Positions 33,581 through 43,679 are shown, counted from the stretch's first letter. The stretch: DNA of 64,000 bases from Asanoa siamensis (GCF_016862555.1 NZ_BONE01000018.1:62001-126000); one strand, 5' to 3'. Notes: generated from the letters alone by a model not told the origin. Program-made: numbers and translations.

Positions 33581-35755
33581 ATGTTCGCGTGGTGGGGGCG
33601 GGCGGTCGTCCGGTTCCGTTGGGTCGTGCTGGCCGCGGCGGCGGCGCTGGTGCTGGTCGGGGCGGCCTGGGGTTCCGGGGTGTTCGGTGCCCTGACCGGC
33701 GGCGGGTTCGAGGATCCCAGCGCCGAGTCCACGAAGTTCCGCGAGCGCGTCGTCGCCGAGTTGGGCAACCAGGACGTCGACGTGCTCGTGCTCTACTCCG
33801 ACGCCGGTGTTGCCGTCGACGACCCACGCTTCCGCGACCCGGTGACGGCGACGCTGGAGAAGGTCCGTGCGCTGCCCGAGGTCGCGAGCGTGACCAGCTT
33901 CTACGACACCCAGTCGCCGGCGCTGGTCTCCACCGACCGGCACGCCACCTACGCGATGGTGCAGCTCAAGGCGACAGACCCGGACGGCAAGACCTCCGCG
34001 TACGAGACGATCGAGCCGGCGTTGACCGCACCCGGGATCACCACGCGTACGGGCGGCACGATCCCGTTCCTGGACGAGGCCAACGAGCAGACCAGCGCCG
34101 ACCTGGCCCGGGCGGAGATGTTCTCGCTGCCGGTCCTGCTCGTCCTGCTGGTCCTCATCTTCGGCGGCCTGGCCGCGGCCGCCACACCGCTGATGATCGG
34201 CGGCATAGCGATCCTCGGCTCGCTCGTGGTCGTGCGGCTGATCAACATGGTCACCGACGTGTCCGTCTTCGCGATCAACATCATCACGTTGATCGGTCTG
34301 GGCATGGCGGTCGACTACGCGCTGTTCATCGTCAGCCGGTTCCGGGAGGAGTTGGCCCACGGCCACGAGCCGCCTGCCGCGATCGCGCGCACCATGGCCA
34401 CCGCGGGCCGCACGGTCCTGGTGTCCGGGCTGACCATCGCGCTCGCACTGGCCAGCCTGCTGATTTTCCCGCAGTCCTTCCTGCGCTCCATGGGGTTCGG
34501 CGGCCTCGCGGCGGTGCTGGTGGCGATGCTGGCCGCCCTCACCGCGCTGCCGGCCCTGCTCGTGGTGCTCGGGCACCGGATCAACGCCCTACGCGTGCCC
34601 CTGCCGTGGGGCCGCGGTCGGGGGCGCACCAGCGGCGACGGCGCGTGGGCGCGGATCGCCCGGAGCGTGATGCGCCGACCCATCGTGTACGCCGCGGGCG
34701 TCATCGTCATCCTCGGCGTCCTCGCGTCGCCGGTGCTGCGGATCGAGTTCGGTGGGTTCGACGAGCGGGTGCTGCCGCCGGGGTCCGAGCCGCGGGTGGT
34801 GTCCGACGCGATCAGCGCCGACTTCGCGGGCGGCACCGTCGGGCCGATCGAGGTGCTGGTCTCGGGCGGCGGCACCGCGGCATCGGAGCGGGTGGCGTCG
34901 TCCATCGCGGCGTTGCCGGACGTGACCGACGTCCAGGCCGCCGCGTCGCAGGGCGGCTCGTCGCTGCTCACCGTGACCTACCAGGGCGAGTCGACCGGCG
35001 ACGCGGCCCAGGAGGTGGTGCGGGCGATCCGCGACCTACCGGAGCCGGCGGGCGTCGACGTCCTGGTCGGCGGCCGCACCGCGGCCGACATCGACCTGAT
35101 CGACAGCCTGGTCGCGCACCTACCGTGGATGGCCTTGATCATGGCCTCAGCGACGCTCGTCCTGCTCTTCCTCGCCTTCGGTTCGATCGTGCTGCCGATC
35201 AAGGCGGTGCTGATGAACCTGGTCTCGATCGGCGCCTCGTTCGGTGTGGTCGTCTGGGTCTTCCAGGATGGGCACTTCGCGGACTTCCTGGGCTTCACGC
35301 CGACCGGTTTCATCGAGCCGAGCAATCCGATCCTGATGCTCGCCGTCCTGTTCGGACTCGCGACCGACTACGAGGTCTTCCTGCTGTCACGGGTGCGTGA
35401 GGAGTGGGATCGCGGCGGCGACAACACCGCCTCGGTCGCCTCGGGCCTCCAGCACACCGGCCGGATCATCACGGCGGCCGCGCTGCTGCTGATCGTGGTG
35501 GTGGCGGGCTTCGCGAGCGGCGGGATCGCCTTCATCAAGCTGATCGGCATCGGCATGATCGTGGCCATCATCGTCGACGCCACCCTCGTCCGACTACTGC
35601 TGGTCCCGGCGACGATGCGCCTGCTGGGCCGCTGGAACTGGTGGGCGCCGGGTCCGCTGGGCGCGATCTACCGCCGGTTCGGCATCCGCGAACTGGAGCC
35701 GCATCCGGCGGTGGCCAAGGAGGAGGCGTTGGCTGGGAGCGGCCGCGGCGACTGA
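33581..35755 (+). CDS. MMPL/RND family membrane transporter
   Basis: 724 residues with the MMPL duplicated topology. Each half has one transmembrane helix, a large extracytoplasmic loop, then five or six helices (first half SLPVLLVLLVLIFGGLAAAA; second half MALIMASATLVLLFLAFGSI). GMAVDYALFIVSRFREEL and GLATDYEVFLLSRVREEW are the paired conserved Asp-Tyr motifs that carry proton coupling. Relatives export lipids or drugs, or confer colour/antibiotic traits. ATG at 33581 follows GGGGGG; an upstream in-frame start at 33557 is less likely. Probably TetR-controlled. Confidence 0.92.
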   Translation: MFAWWGRAVVRFRWVVLAAAAALVLVGAAWGSGVFGALTGGGFEDPSAESTKFRERVVAELGNQDVDVLVLYSDAGVAVDDPRFRDPVTATLEKVRALPEVASVTSFYDTQSPALVSTDRHATYAMVQLKATDPDGKTSAYETIEPALTAPGITTRTGGTIPFLDEANEQTSADLARAEMFSLPVLLVLLVLIFGGLAAAATPLMIGGIAILGSLVVVRLINMVTDVSVFAINIITLIGLGMAVDYALFIVSRFREELAHGHEPPAAIARTMATAGRTVLVSGLTIALALASLLIFPQSFLRSMGFGGLAAVLVAMLAALTALPALLVVLGHRINALRVPLPWGRGRGRTSGDGAWARIARSVMRRPIVYAAGVIVILGVLASPVLRIEFGGFDERVLPPGSEPRVVSDAISADFAGGTVGPIEVLVSGGGTAASERVASSIAALPDVTDVQAAASQGGSSLLTVTYQGESTGDAAQEVVRAIRDLPEPAGVDVLVGGRTAADIDLIDSLVAHLPWMALIMASATLVLLFLAFGSIVLPIKAVLMNLVSIGASFGVVVWVFQDGHFADFLGFTPTGFIEPSNPILMLAVLFGLATDYEVFLLSRVREEWDRGGDNTASVASGLQHTGRIITAAALLLIVVVAGFASGGIAFIKLIGIGMIVAIIVDATLVRLLLVPATMRLLGRWNWWAPGPLGAIYRRFGIRELEPHPAVAKEEALAGSGRGD

Positions 35756-35846
35756 CGTCCGCGGGGTCGAGCATGGTGCGTCGGCGGTCGCGGAGCGGGG
35801 CTGGCCGGCCGCCGCGACTCGTCGACGTGCGTCGGCGGTCCCGGTT

Positions 35847-36677
35847 CTACCCGGCTTTCGCGGCTCGCCGGGCTGCCAGGGCAGCGCTGAAGGCGAGCGT
35901 GCCCGAGTAGCCGGCGAGGACGATCACGTGGAACAGGTAGAGCCACAGGAGGACGGCCACGACCGCGCCGATCGGGTCGAGGCCGCCGAAGGGGATGCCG
36001 AGGTCCAGTGGGAAGGAGGTGAACAGGACGAAGCCGTGCAGGAAGCCGGACAGGTTCGCCGCCGTGAAGGAGCCGACCAGGCAGGCGGGGAGCCAGTCGG
36101 GGCGGCCGGGGCCGACGACGCGGTACACCCAGATGAGCACCGGCGTCAGCACGAGCCAGACGGCCAGGAACGACAGGACCACGCCGAGCGCCAGTGCCCA
36201 GCCGCCCCGCCGGACCAGGCCCGTCGTGTAGGGCAGCGACGCGATCGTGGCCAGGACCAGCGCCGGTGCCGGCGCCAGCAAGGGGAGGAGCAGCAGGCGG
36301 CCGCGCCAGCCGATCAGGCGTTCGTCGCCCGGGCGCGCGACCGAGACGAAGGCCCGCCGCAGGCCCTCGCCGTAGAACGACGCCGGCAGCAGGGCCGCCA
36401 CCGCCAACCACGGCGTCAGGGTCAGCCCGGCCTCGATCAGCGCCGCGACGGCCCGGTCGGCCCCGATCGACGCGGGCAGGGTCTCCGTCGCGTAGGAGGT
36501 CAGCCGCCGTACCCGGTCAGCGCCCGCGACCAGCCCGGTCAGCCAGAGCGCCAGCAGCGACACCGGCACGATCGCGATGGCGCCGTAAAAGGTGATCGCC
36601 GCCGCGTGCAGCGACAGGTCCCGCCCGCGAAGCGGCGCGAACGCGGTGCGCAGCACCCTCCCCAGGCCCTCGAACAT
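35847..36677 (-). CDS. YihY/BrkB family membrane protein
   Basis: 276 residues with about six transmembrane helices and the family's LHAAAITFYGAIAIVPVSLL opening, DWLPACLVGSFTAANLSGFL middle and GLDPIGAVVAVLLWLYLFHV end. The family was once called ribonuclease BN in error; actual function is unresolved (a transport or envelope role is suspected). ATG at 36677 follows GGAAGG; the frame extends 14 codons further without conserved sequence. Confidence 0.85.
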   Translation of the reverse strand: MFEGLGRVLRTAFAPLRGRDLSLHAAAITFYGAIAIVPVSLLALWLTGLVAGADRVRRLTSYATETLPASIGADRAVAALIEAGLTLTPWLAVAALLPASFYGEGLRRAFVSVARPGDERLIGWRGRLLLLPLLAPAPALVLATIASLPYTTGLVRRGGWALALGVVLSFLAVWLVLTPVLIWVYRVVGPGRPDWLPACLVGSFTAANLSGFLHGFVLFTSFPLDLGIPFGGLDPIGAVVAVLLWLYLFHVIVLAGYSGTLAFSAALAARRAAKAG

Positions 36678-36727
36678 GCCCTTCCTTTCCCTGAAAGGGC
36701 GCCCGACACTCACTAGCATCCCTGCAC

Positions 36728-37270
36728 ATGACGGTCTTCGAGACGGATCGGCTGATCGTTCGGCACTGGACGGAGAGCGACGCCGACGTGGCCCGGGTCT
36801 TCGACATCATGCGCCGCTGGGAGGTCGCCCGCTGGCTGGGCGCCGAGCCGCGCGTCCTGGAGAACGAGGCGGAGGCGTTGGGCTTCATCCAACGCTGGCG
36901 GGCCCGCGCGTCGGCGGACGACCGCTACGGGATCTGGGCGGTCGACGTCCGCGACACGGGCGTCACCGTCGGTTCGGTGCTGGTGGTCCCGCTGCCGGGG
37001 GTCGACAACGAGCCGACGACCGACATCGAGGTCGGCTGGCACCTGCACCCGGACTCGTGGGGAAACGGCTACGCGACCGAGGCCGGGCGGGCGGCCATCG
37101 AGCGGGCCTTCGGCGCAGGGCTCCAGGAGATCTTCGCGGTCATCCGGGAGGGGAACGCGCCCTCAGTGGCGGTGGCCCGTCGCCTCGGCATGGCGCCGAT
37201 CGGCAAGCGCCGCGACTGGTACGGCGGGGTCGAGCTTGACACCTACCACTTGGCCGCCACGCCCGACTGA
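36728..37270 (+). CDS. GNAT family N-acetyltransferase (RimJ/RimL-like)
   Basis: 180 residues with the RimJ/L layout: TDRLIVRHWTESDADVARVF at the start, IEVGWHLHPDSWGNGYATEA as the acetyl-CoA-binding motif A, and AVIREGNAPSVAVARRLGM as motif B. Likely acetylates an amino group of a protein, antibiotic or small molecule; substrate unknown. Divergent from the YihY gene. Confidence 0.9.
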   Translation: MTVFETDRLIVRHWTESDADVARVFDIMRRWEVARWLGAEPRVLENEAEALGFIQRWRARASADDRYGIWAVDVRDTGVTVGSVLVVPLPGVDNEPTTDIEVGWHLHPDSWGNGYATEAGRAAIERAFGAGLQEIFAVIREGNAPSVAVARRLGMAPIGKRRDWYGGVELDTYHLAATPD

Positions 37271-37304
37271 TCCGGCGGGGCATCGGTGACCCGGCTGCCG
37301 GAAC

Positions 37305-37310
37305 TACCCT
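37305..37310 (+). promoter_or_regulatory. Putative -10 box for leaderless membrane-protein gene
   Basis: TACCCT stands 6 nt before the GTG at 37317. Confidence 0.45.
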
Positions 37311-37316
37311 CCTTCG

Positions 37317-37838
37317 GTGCGCATCGTCATCGTCGCCGCTCCTGACCGGCGGAGGCCGGTCGCGGCTCTCCGTTACGTGTCGCGCTGGCTGTTCCGCTGC
37401 TTCCACCTGTTGGGCCTCGCCGTGGTCGCGCTCGGCGTGTTCAGCGCGGTCGCCCTGCCCGGCGACCCGGTGCTCGACCTCGCGATCATCGCGCTCGGCC
37501 TGTTCGCCCTCGCGTACCCGACCGGGGTGGTCGCGGCCCTGCGCCGGCAACAGCGGGGCTATGCCCCGATCGAGATCGAGTACGAGATCCACGACGGCGG
37601 GATCATCACCAGGTACGCGGACGGCGAGGAGAAGCTGCGCTGGTCGGACCTGCAGCGGGCGGCGCTCCTGCCCGACCTCCTCCTGCTCTGGCTGGCCCGC
37701 AACCAGTACTTCCCGATCCCCGTGGACGGGCTCACGCCGGGGGAACGGGCGGAGCTGGCCGACGTGCTCGATCGGGAGGGTCTGCTGAACCGTCCCCGGC
37801 GCGGCCTGTGGACAACTTCGGACCCCGCCGCGCGATAG
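37317..37838 (+). CDS. YcxB-like membrane protein
   Basis: 173 residues with two transmembrane helices ([17 protein letters not shown] and [20 protein letters not shown]). The C-terminal domain, [20 protein letters not shown] followed by [18 protein letters not shown] and [16 protein letters not shown], matches the pattern of YcxB-like domains. Function unknown. It lies just upstream of dxr, and the dxr promoter region contains a perfect DnaA-box-like TGTGGACAA at 37807 inside this gene's 3' end. Confidence 0.7.
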   Translation: MRIVIVAAPDRRRPVAALRYVSRWLFRCFHLLGLAVVALGVFSAVALPGDPVLDLAIIALGLFALAYPTGVVAALRRQQRGYAPIEIEYEIHDGGIITRYADGEEKLRWSDLQRAALLPDLLLLWLARNQYFPIPVDGLTPGERAELADVLDREGLLNRPRRGLWTTSDPAAR

Positions 37839-37852
37839 GGGAGAATGGCCCA

Positions 37853-39067
37853 GTGAGCGAAGCAGCCCGCGAGATCGTCCTGCTCGGCAGCACCGGGTCG
37901 ATCGGCACCCAGGCCGTCGACATCGTGCGCCGCAACCCCGACCGGTTCCGGGTCGTCGCCCTCGGCGCCGGCGGCGGCAACGTCGGTTTGCTCGCCGCGC
38001 AGGCGCTGGAGCTGGGCGTCGAGGCGGTCGGCGTCGCCAAGGCGTCCGCGGCTCAGGACCTCCAGCTCGCCTTCTACGCCGAGGCGGCCCGCAAGGGCTA
38101 CGCGACGGGCGACTTCCGCATCCCCAAGATCCTGGCCGGGCCGACCGCCATGGCCGAGCTCGCCGAGTGGCCCGCCGACCTGGTGCTCAACGGGGTGGTG
38201 GGCTCGCTGGGGCTGGCGCCGACCCTGGCCGCGCTGCGGGCCGGGCGGGTGCTGGCGCTGGCCAACAAGGAGTCGCTGATCGCCGGCGGCAGCCTGGTCA
38301 AGGCCGCGGTGACCCGGCCCGGTCAGCTCGTCCCGGTCGACTCCGAGCACTCCGCGCTCGCCCAGTGCCTGCGCTCCGGCGCCGAGCGCGAGGTGCGCAA
38401 GCTGGTCCTCACCGCCAGCGGCGGGCCGTTCCGGGGTCGGCGGCGCGACGAGCTGACCGAGGTCACGCCCGACGAGGCGCTGGCGCACCCCACCTGGAAC
38501 ATGGGCCCGGTGGTCACGATCAACTCGGCCACCATGGTCAACAAGGCGCTCGAGGTGATCGAGGCGCATGAGCTGTTCGACGTCGCCTACGACGACATCC
38601 AGGTGGTCGTGCACCCACAGTCGGTGATCCACTCCATGGTGGAGTTCTTCGACGGGTCGACGATCGCCCAGGCGAGCCCGCCCGACATGCGACTACCGAT
38701 CTCGCTGGGCCTGGGCTGGCCCGACCGGGTCGCCGACGCCGCCCGGCCGGTCGACTGGAGCACCGCCAACACCTGGACCTTCGAGCCGCTCGACGACGCC
38801 GCCTTCCCCGCGGTCGAGCTGGCCAAGGCGGCCGGGCGGGCGGGACGGTGCCGTCCGGCGATCTACAACGCCGCCAACGAGGAGTGTGTGGCCGCGTTCA
38901 CGGCCGGCCGGTTGCCGTTCCTCGGCATAGTGGACACCGTGGAGCAGGTTCTGACCGCGGCGCCCGATTTCGGCGAACCAGGTACCGTCGATGACGTGCT
39001 CGCCGCGGAGACGTGGGCCCGGGAGCAGGCGCGCGAACTAATCGGGTCAGCGGTGAGGGGAGCCTGA
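37853..39067 (+). CDS. dxr: 1-Deoxy-D-xylulose-5-phosphate reductoisomerase
   Basis: Second enzyme of the MEP isoprenoid pathway, converting DXP to MEP with NADPH and a divalent metal. 404 residues: the nucleotide motif [32 protein letters not shown], the metal site [22 protein letters not shown], and [11 protein letters not shown] near the end. GTG at 37853 follows GGGGAGA and matches the family start. Overlaps rip by the TGATG arrangement. Confidence 0.96.
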   Translation: MSEAAREIVLLGSTGSIGTQAVDIVRRNPDRFRVVALGAGGGNVGLLAAQALELGVEAVGVAKASAAQDLQLAFYAEAARKGYATGDFRIPKILAGPTAMAELAEWPADLVLNGVVGSLGLAPTLAALRAGRVLALANKESLIAGGSLVKAAVTRPGQLVPVDSEHSALAQCLRSGAEREVRKLVLTASGGPFRGRRRDELTEVTPDEALAHPTWNMGPVVTINSATMVNKALEVIEAHELFDVAYDDIQVVVHPQSVIHSMVEFFDGSTIAQASPPDMRLPISLGLGWPDRVADAARPVDWSTANTWTFEPLDDAAFPAVELAKAAGRAGRCRPAIYNAANEECVAAFTAGRLPFLGIVDTVEQVLTAAPDFGEPGTVDDVLAAETWAREQARELIGSAVRGA

Positions 39068-40308
39068 TGCTGTATCTGGCCGGGGTGGTGGGCTTCGCCC
39101 TTGTGATCCTGATATCGGTCAGCCTGCACGAAGCCGGGCACATGCTCACCGCCAAGCGGTTCGGCATGAAGGTCACCAAATACTTCGTGGGCTTCGGCCC
39201 GACGCTGTGGTCCTTCAAGCGCGGCGAGACCGAATACGGCATCAAGGGCATCCCCCTCGGCGGCTTCTGCAAGATCGTCGGCATGACGCCGCAGGACGAC
39301 GACGTCGACCCGGCCGACGAGCCCCGGGCCATGTGGCGGTTCCCGCTCTGGAAGCGCACCGTCGTGATGAGCGCGGGTTCGATCACCCACTTCCTGCTGG
39401 CGGTCGTCGCGCTCTGGTTCGCGGCCATCTTCATGGGCCTGCCCAACCCGGCGCTCGACGGGCCGCAGCCGGCCTACGTCAAGGTCACCAACTGCGTCAT
39501 CGTCGGTGCGACGGCCGACAACCGCGACTGCATCCCCGGCGACCCGGCCAGCCCGGCCAAGCAGGCGGGCCTGCAGGACGACGACAAGATCACCGCGGTC
39601 AACGGGGTCCTGGTGCCGACCTACGCCGACCTCGTCAACCAGATCCGCAAGCTGCCGGCGGGCTCGCAGGCGACGATCAACTACGAGCGGGCCGGCGCCC
39701 AGCAGCAGGTCAACGTCTCGCTCGCCTCGGTGCAGCGGCCGCCGGTCGGCGACCCCACCGGTCCGGTCAGCAACGTGAGCGCGCTCGGCGTGGCCGGCCC
39801 GGTCCCGCCGCCCGGCGTGCCGATCATGGTCAAGAGCAACCCGATCGAGGCGTTCCCGGCGACCGCGAAGTTCACCGGCAACCTCGCCGTCGACACGGTG
39901 CACTCGCTGCAGCGGATCCCGCAGAAGGTCCCGGCGCTCTGGGACGCCATCACCGGCGCGCCGCGCGACGCCGACACCCCGATCAGCGTCGTCGGTGCCA
40001 GCCGCCTCGGTGGCGAGGCCGTCGAGCACAGCGCGTGGGAAGTCGTTGTCCTGCTGTTCGTCTCGTTGAACTTCTTTATTGGCGTGTTCAACCTGCTGCC
40101 GCTGCTACCACTTGACGGTGGGCACATCGCGATCGCCTGGTTCGAACGGATCCGGTCGTGGTTCGCCGCGCGGTTGGGGAAGCCCGATCCAGGGCACGTC
40201 GACTACTTCAAACTGATGCCCGTTACGTACGCGGTTATCCTGATCGGTGGGGCTTTTACGCTCCTGACGATCACTGCTGACATCATCAACCCCATCACGC
40301 TCTTCTAG
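39067..40308 (+). CDS. rip: Site-2 zinc metalloprotease (Rip1/RseP family)
   Basis: Intramembrane protease that cuts anti-sigma factors and other single-pass proteins. 413 residues: [16 protein letters not shown] carries HExxH, and [19 protein letters not shown] holds the third ligand Asp. A PDZ domain lies between ([20 protein letters not shown]). The dxr-rip-ispG cluster is conserved through actinobacteria. The ATG overlaps the dxr stop. Confidence 0.95.
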   Translation: MLYLAGVVGFALVILISVSLHEAGHMLTAKRFGMKVTKYFVGFGPTLWSFKRGETEYGIKGIPLGGFCKIVGMTPQDDDVDPADEPRAMWRFPLWKRTVVMSAGSITHFLLAVVALWFAAIFMGLPNPALDGPQPAYVKVTNCVIVGATADNRDCIPGDPASPAKQAGLQDDDKITAVNGVLVPTYADLVNQIRKLPAGSQATINYERAGAQQQVNVSLASVQRPPVGDPTGPVSNVSALGVAGPVPPPGVPIMVKSNPIEAFPATAKFTGNLAVDTVHSLQRIPQKVPALWDAITGAPRDADTPISVVGASRLGGEAVEHSAWEVVVLLFVSLNFFIGVFNLLPLLPLDGGHIAIAWFERIRSWFAARLGKPDPGHVDYFKLMPVTYAVILIGGAFTLLTITADIINPITLF

Positions 40309-40342
40309 AACCCGCACAACTCGTTCCGAGGTGAGTGTTCCT

Positions 40343-41515
40343 GTGACCGCGATCAGTCTGGGTATGCCGGCCGTCCCGCCCCCGCCGCTGGCTCCACGGC
40401 GGCAGAGCCGGCAGATCCACGTCGGCTCGGTGCCGGTCGGTGGTGGGGCACCGGTGTCCGTCCAGTCGATGACGACCACGCTGACCGCCGACATCAACGC
40501 GACGCTGCAGCAGATCGCCGAGCTCACGGCGTCGGGCTGCCAGATCGTCCGGGTGGCCGTGCCGTCGCAGGACGACGTCGAGGCGCTGCCCGCGATCGCC
40601 AAGAAGTCGCAGATCCCGGTGATCGCCGACATCCACTTCCAGCCGCGGTACGTGTTCGCGGCGATCGACGCCGGCTGCGCCGCCGTCCGGGTCAACCCGG
40701 GCAACATCCGGCAGTTCGACGACAAGGTCAAGGAGATCGCCGCCGCGGCGTCGGCCGCCGGCGTGCCGATCCGGATCGGCGTCAACGCGGGCTCGCTCGA
40801 CAAGCGGCTGCTGCAGAAATACGGCAAGGCCACGGCGGAGGCCCTGGTCGAGTCGGCGCTCTGGGAGTGCTCGCTGTTCGAGGAGCACGGCTTCCGCGAC
40901 ATCAAGATCTCGGTGAAGCACAACGACCCGGTCGTGATGATCCGCGCCTATCGGCAGCTCGCCGAGCAGTGCGACTACCCGCTGCACCTCGGCGTCACCG
41001 AGGCGGGCCCGGCCTTCCAGGGCACGATCAAGTCCGCGGTCGCCTTCGGCGCCCTGCTCGCCGAGGGCATCGGCGACACGATCCGGGTGTCGCTCTCCGC
41101 GCCGCCGGTCGAAGAGGTCAAGGTCGGTCAGCAGATCCTCGAGTCACTCGGCCTGCGCGAGCGCGGCCTCGAGATCGTCTCGTGCCCGTCCTGCGGGCGG
41201 GCCCAGGTCGACGTCTACAAGCTGGCCGAAGAGGTCACCGCGGGGCTCGAAGGCCTGCCGGTGCCGCTGCGCGTCGCCGTCATGGGCTGCGTGGTCAACG
41301 GTCCGGGCGAGGCGCGCGAGGCCGACCTCGGCGTGGCGTCCGGCAACGGCAAGGGCCAGATCTTCGTCAAGGGCCAGGTCATCAAGACGGTGCCCGAGGC
41401 CCAGATCGTCGAGACCCTGATCGCCGAGGCGGTCCGCCTGGCCGAGGAGATGGGCGCGGACCTGCCGGAGGAACTCCGCGAGCTCGCGGTCGGCCCGACG
41501 GTCACCGTCCACTAG
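40343..41515 (+). CDS. ispG: 4-Hydroxy-3-methylbut-2-enyl diphosphate synthase (flavodoxin type)
   Basis: Penultimate MEP-pathway enzyme; 4Fe-4S protein making HMBPP from MEcPP. 390 residues: [20 protein letters not shown] at the N-terminal TIM barrel, [17 protein letters not shown], and the cluster Cys in [10 protein letters not shown] and [19 protein letters not shown] at 40343 was preferred to the one at 40331 because GAGGTGAG then lies at ideal spacing. A strong terminator follows. Confidence 0.95.
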   Translation: MTAISLGMPAVPPPPLAPRRQSRQIHVGSVPVGGGAPVSVQSMTTTLTADINATLQQIAELTASGCQIVRVAVPSQDDVEALPAIAKKSQIPVIADIHFQPRYVFAAIDAGCAAVRVNPGNIRQFDDKVKEIAAAASAAGVPIRIGVNAGSLDKRLLQKYGKATAEALVESALWECSLFEEHGFRDIKISVKHNDPVVMIRAYRQLAEQCDYPLHLGVTEAGPAFQGTIKSAVAFGALLAEGIGDTIRVSLSAPPVEEVKVGQQILESLGLRERGLEIVSCPSCGRAQVDVYKLAEEVTAGLEGLPVPLRVAVMGCVVNGPGEAREADLGVASGNGKGQIFVKGQVIKTVPEAQIVETLIAEAVRLAEEMGADLPEELRELAVGPTVTVH

Positions 41516-41526
41516 CCAGCAGCACC

Positions 41527-41566
41527 CGAAGGCTCCGCCGACCCGACCGGGTCCGCGGAGCCTTCG
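41527..41566 (+). terminator. Terminator after ispG
   Basis: CGAAGGCTCCGC pairs perfectly with GCGGAGCCTTCG, with an inner GACC/GGTC stem, followed by TCGTTCG. A 12-bp GC-rich stem immediately after the stop codon. Confidence 0.8.
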
Positions 41567-41843
41567 TCGTTCGCGCACAGGCCGGTTCTCGCGCGCGCCG
41601 CGCCCCTGGCGCCGCCGGAAGCGGCGAGCTTCGCTCGGGCGCGGCGCCGCGGGTGTCGCGCGGTGAAGGCCGCCGGGGGTCGTGATTTTGACGCTGCGGG
41701 CGGATGGCGCTCGATGGCCGCGCTTTGGACCGGAGGCCGGACGCCGGAGGCCGGACGCGGTATGCGCTTGGGCCGTCGGACCCGGGCGCCTGAGGCTGGG
41801 TTACCGGAGGCCCAGGTGGTTCGCGACGCTGCGCAGCCAAGGC

Positions 41844-41883
41844 GAAGGCTCCGCGAACCAGAAACAGTTCGCGGAGCCTTCGT
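41844..41883. terminator. Perfect 16-bp hairpin reusing the ispG terminator arm
   Basis: CGAAGGCTCCGCGAAC pairs with GTTCGCGGAGCCTTCG around the loop CAGAAACA. The first 12 bases are identical to the arm of the hairpin at 41527. It lies in a ~500-bp gene-free gap (41516-42021) between convergent ispG and padR; I see no gene there, though several GC-rich frames are open. Confidence 0.7.
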
Positions 41884-41974
41884 ACCGCGCCCCCCACAGC
41901 CGCGGCCTACCAGAACCCGGCCGACCGCGAGCCGCGGCCGAGCCGAGCCCGCCACGTCAAGGCGCGCCCCCGAC

Positions 41975-42003
41975 GCGCCGCGAACCCCCGTGGTTCGCGG
42001 CGC
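41975..42003. terminator. Hairpin after padR
   Basis: GCGCCGCGAACC pairs with GGTTCGCGGCGC around CCCGT, 18 bp beyond the padR stop. Probably a terminator for the minus-strand padR transcript, or bidirectional. Confidence 0.65.
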
Positions 42004-42021
42004 GAGCGGCGCGCGACGTCG

Positions 42022-42636
42022 TCACCGGGTGCCGGGGTCTTCGGCCAGGATCGCGTAGAGCTTGCGCCGGGCCTCGTCGAGCACCTCCGCCGCGCGGGTG
42101 CGCTGGTCGTCCGTGCCGTTGCGGAGTACCTGGCGGAGGGCGTTCATCGTGCCCATCGCCGCCTCGCGGATGTCGTGCCAGCTGTTGACCGTGCCCGCCG
42201 CCTCGAAGGCGCTCCACGGCGCCTGCTCGGCCGCCTGCGTGGCCTCGGCCTGGCCCGCCTCCGTCAGCGAGAAGCTCTTGCGGCCACCCTCGCTCGTACT
42301 GACGATCAGCCCCTCGTCCTCCAGCAGCTGAAGGGTGGGATAGACCGAGCCCGGGCTCGGGCGCCACATGCCGCCCGTACGCTGCTCGAGCTCCTGGATC
42401 ATCTCGTAGCCGTGCATGGGCCGCTCGGTGAGCAGCGCCAGCAGGGCCGCGCGGACGTTTGCCCGGCGGCCGCCCCGGCCGCGCCCGCGTGGCCCGCCCG
42501 GGCCCCCGCCGAAACCGCCGAAGCCGCCGCCCCAGCCGAAGTCGCCGCCGGGGAAGCCGTGTCCGCGCATGCGGGCCGCATCGCCATGGCCATGGTGATG
42601 CCCGCCGCGATGAAAGTTCTCTCGTTGGAACCTCAT
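42022..42636 (-). CDS. PadR family regulator with His/Gly-rich N-terminus
   Basis: 204 residues. After a ~60-residue extension rich in His and Gly (FHRGGHHHGHGDAARMRGHG and long GGFGG/RGRGRGG runs) comes the winged helix VRAALLALLTERPMHGYEMI, QELEQRTGGMWRPSPGSVYP and TLQLLEDEGLIVSTSEGGR. The C-terminal helix mediates dimerisation. PadR proteins usually repress exporter or stress genes. ATG at 42636 is preceded by GGAGGAGG, an excellent ribosome-binding site. Palindromes in the upstream DNA suggest autoregulation. Confidence 0.9.
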   Translation of the reverse strand: MRFQRENFHRGGHHHGHGDAARMRGHGFPGGDFGWGGGFGGFGGGPGGPRGRGRGGRRANVRAALLALLTERPMHGYEMIQELEQRTGGMWRPSPGSVYPTLQLLEDEGLIVSTSEGGRKSFSLTEAGQAEATQAAEQAPWSAFEAAGTVNSWHDIREAAMGTMNALRQVLRNGTDDQRTRAAEVLDEARRKLYAILAEDPGTR

Positions 42637-42652
42637 AGGTCCTCCTCCGATC

Positions 42653-42699
42653 TGTTGTCGATACGTTGACGATATATCGGCAATGCATCGACGACAACA
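42653..42699. promoter_or_regulatory. Palindromic operator region upstream of padR
   Basis: TGTTGTCG (42653) and CGACAACA (42692) form outer arms around the perfect 10-bp palindrome CGATATATCG (42670-42679). A nested symmetric layout just upstream of a PadR gene is consistent with an autoregulatory operator. Confidence 0.55.
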
Positions 42700-42789
42700 C
42701 GCAGTGGCCTGGACCACACATGGAAAGAGAGCCCACCAAACCGGGGGAGGTCGTCCGCGCGGTGATCTGGCACGCTTGAGGGCGTGTTG

Positions 42790-43623
42790 ATGGTGCCCGT
42801 CCGGCAGCTCGGCGAGACCGAGCGGGGAGCGGTCGAGCGCCTCCTGGACACCGACCCCTACGGCGCCGCGCAGGTGGCCGAGCGTGTCGCCGCGCGCGGC
42901 CTCGCCTGGTGGCGCGCCGACGGGCGGATCTTCGGGTACGGGTCGCGCCGCCACGTCGAAGCGCTCTGCTGGCTCGGCGGCCACCTGACGCCCGTCCACG
43001 CCGGCCCGCCGGCCGTCGCCGCGTTCGCCGAGCGGCTCGCCGCCGAGGACCGCACCTGCTCGTCGATCGTCGGCCGCGCCGACGCCGTCCTCGGTCTCTG
43101 GGAACGGCTCTCCGCCCACTGGGGCCCGGCCCGCGAGGTCCGACCCCAGCAGCCGCTGCTGATGGCCGACTCGATGCCCGATGTCAGCCCCGATCCCGGC
43201 GTCCGGGTCGTCCGCACCGACGAGACCGACGCGCTCTTCCCCGCCGCGGTCGCGATGTACACCGAGGAGGTCGGCGTCTCGCCCCTCGTCGACGACGGCG
43301 GTGTCGGCTACCGGCGTCGCGTCGCCGACCTGGTCCGCGCCCGCCGCGCGTACGCCCGCTTCGTGGACGGCGAGGTGGTCTTCAAGGCCGAGCTCGCGGT
43401 CGTCACCCGGCACACCGCGCAGGTCCAGGGCGTCTGGGTCGCGCCGAACTGGCGCGGCAAGGGGATCGCGGCACCCGCGCTGGCCGCGGTCATGCGCGAC
43501 GCGCTGCGCCGGGTCGCGCCGACGGTCAGCCTCTACGTCAACGACTTCAACGAGCCGGCCCGGCGGGCGTACGCGCGGTGTGGCTTCTCCTCGGTCGGCG
43601 AGTTCGCCACCGTCCTCTTCTGA
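42790..43623 (+). CDS. DUF4081/GNAT acetyltransferase
   Basis: 277 residues in two halves: an N-terminal DUF4081-like domain (GAVERLLDTDPYGAAQVAER to about residue 120) and a C-terminal GNAT domain with VQGVWVAPNWRGKGIAAPAL and VSLYVNDFNEPARRAYARCG. In mycobacteria the equivalent gene (Rv2867c) also follows ispG, so linkage is conserved; the substrate is unknown. ATG at 42790 was chosen over GTG 42784 because GAGGG then lies 8 nt upstream. Confidence 0.85.
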   Translation: MVPVRQLGETERGAVERLLDTDPYGAAQVAERVAARGLAWWRADGRIFGYGSRRHVEALCWLGGHLTPVHAGPPAVAAFAERLAAEDRTCSSIVGRADAVLGLWERLSAHWGPAREVRPQQPLLMADSMPDVSPDPGVRVVRTDETDALFPAAVAMYTEEVGVSPLVDDGGVGYRRRVADLVRARRAYARFVDGEVVFKAELAVVTRHTAQVQGVWVAPNWRGKGIAAPALAAVMRDALRRVAPTVSLYVNDFNEPARRAYARCGFSSVGEFATVLF

Positions 43624-43679
43624 AGCCGAAGCTGAAGCGCCCTCGTCCCATCACGTGGGATTCCTAAGCAAATGCACGA

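Noticed and set aside
41512-41955. 147-codon minus-strand ORF in the ispG-padR gap
   Set aside because: It translates terminator hairpins and is composed of Ala/Arg/Gly/Pro without a family match or ribosome-binding site.
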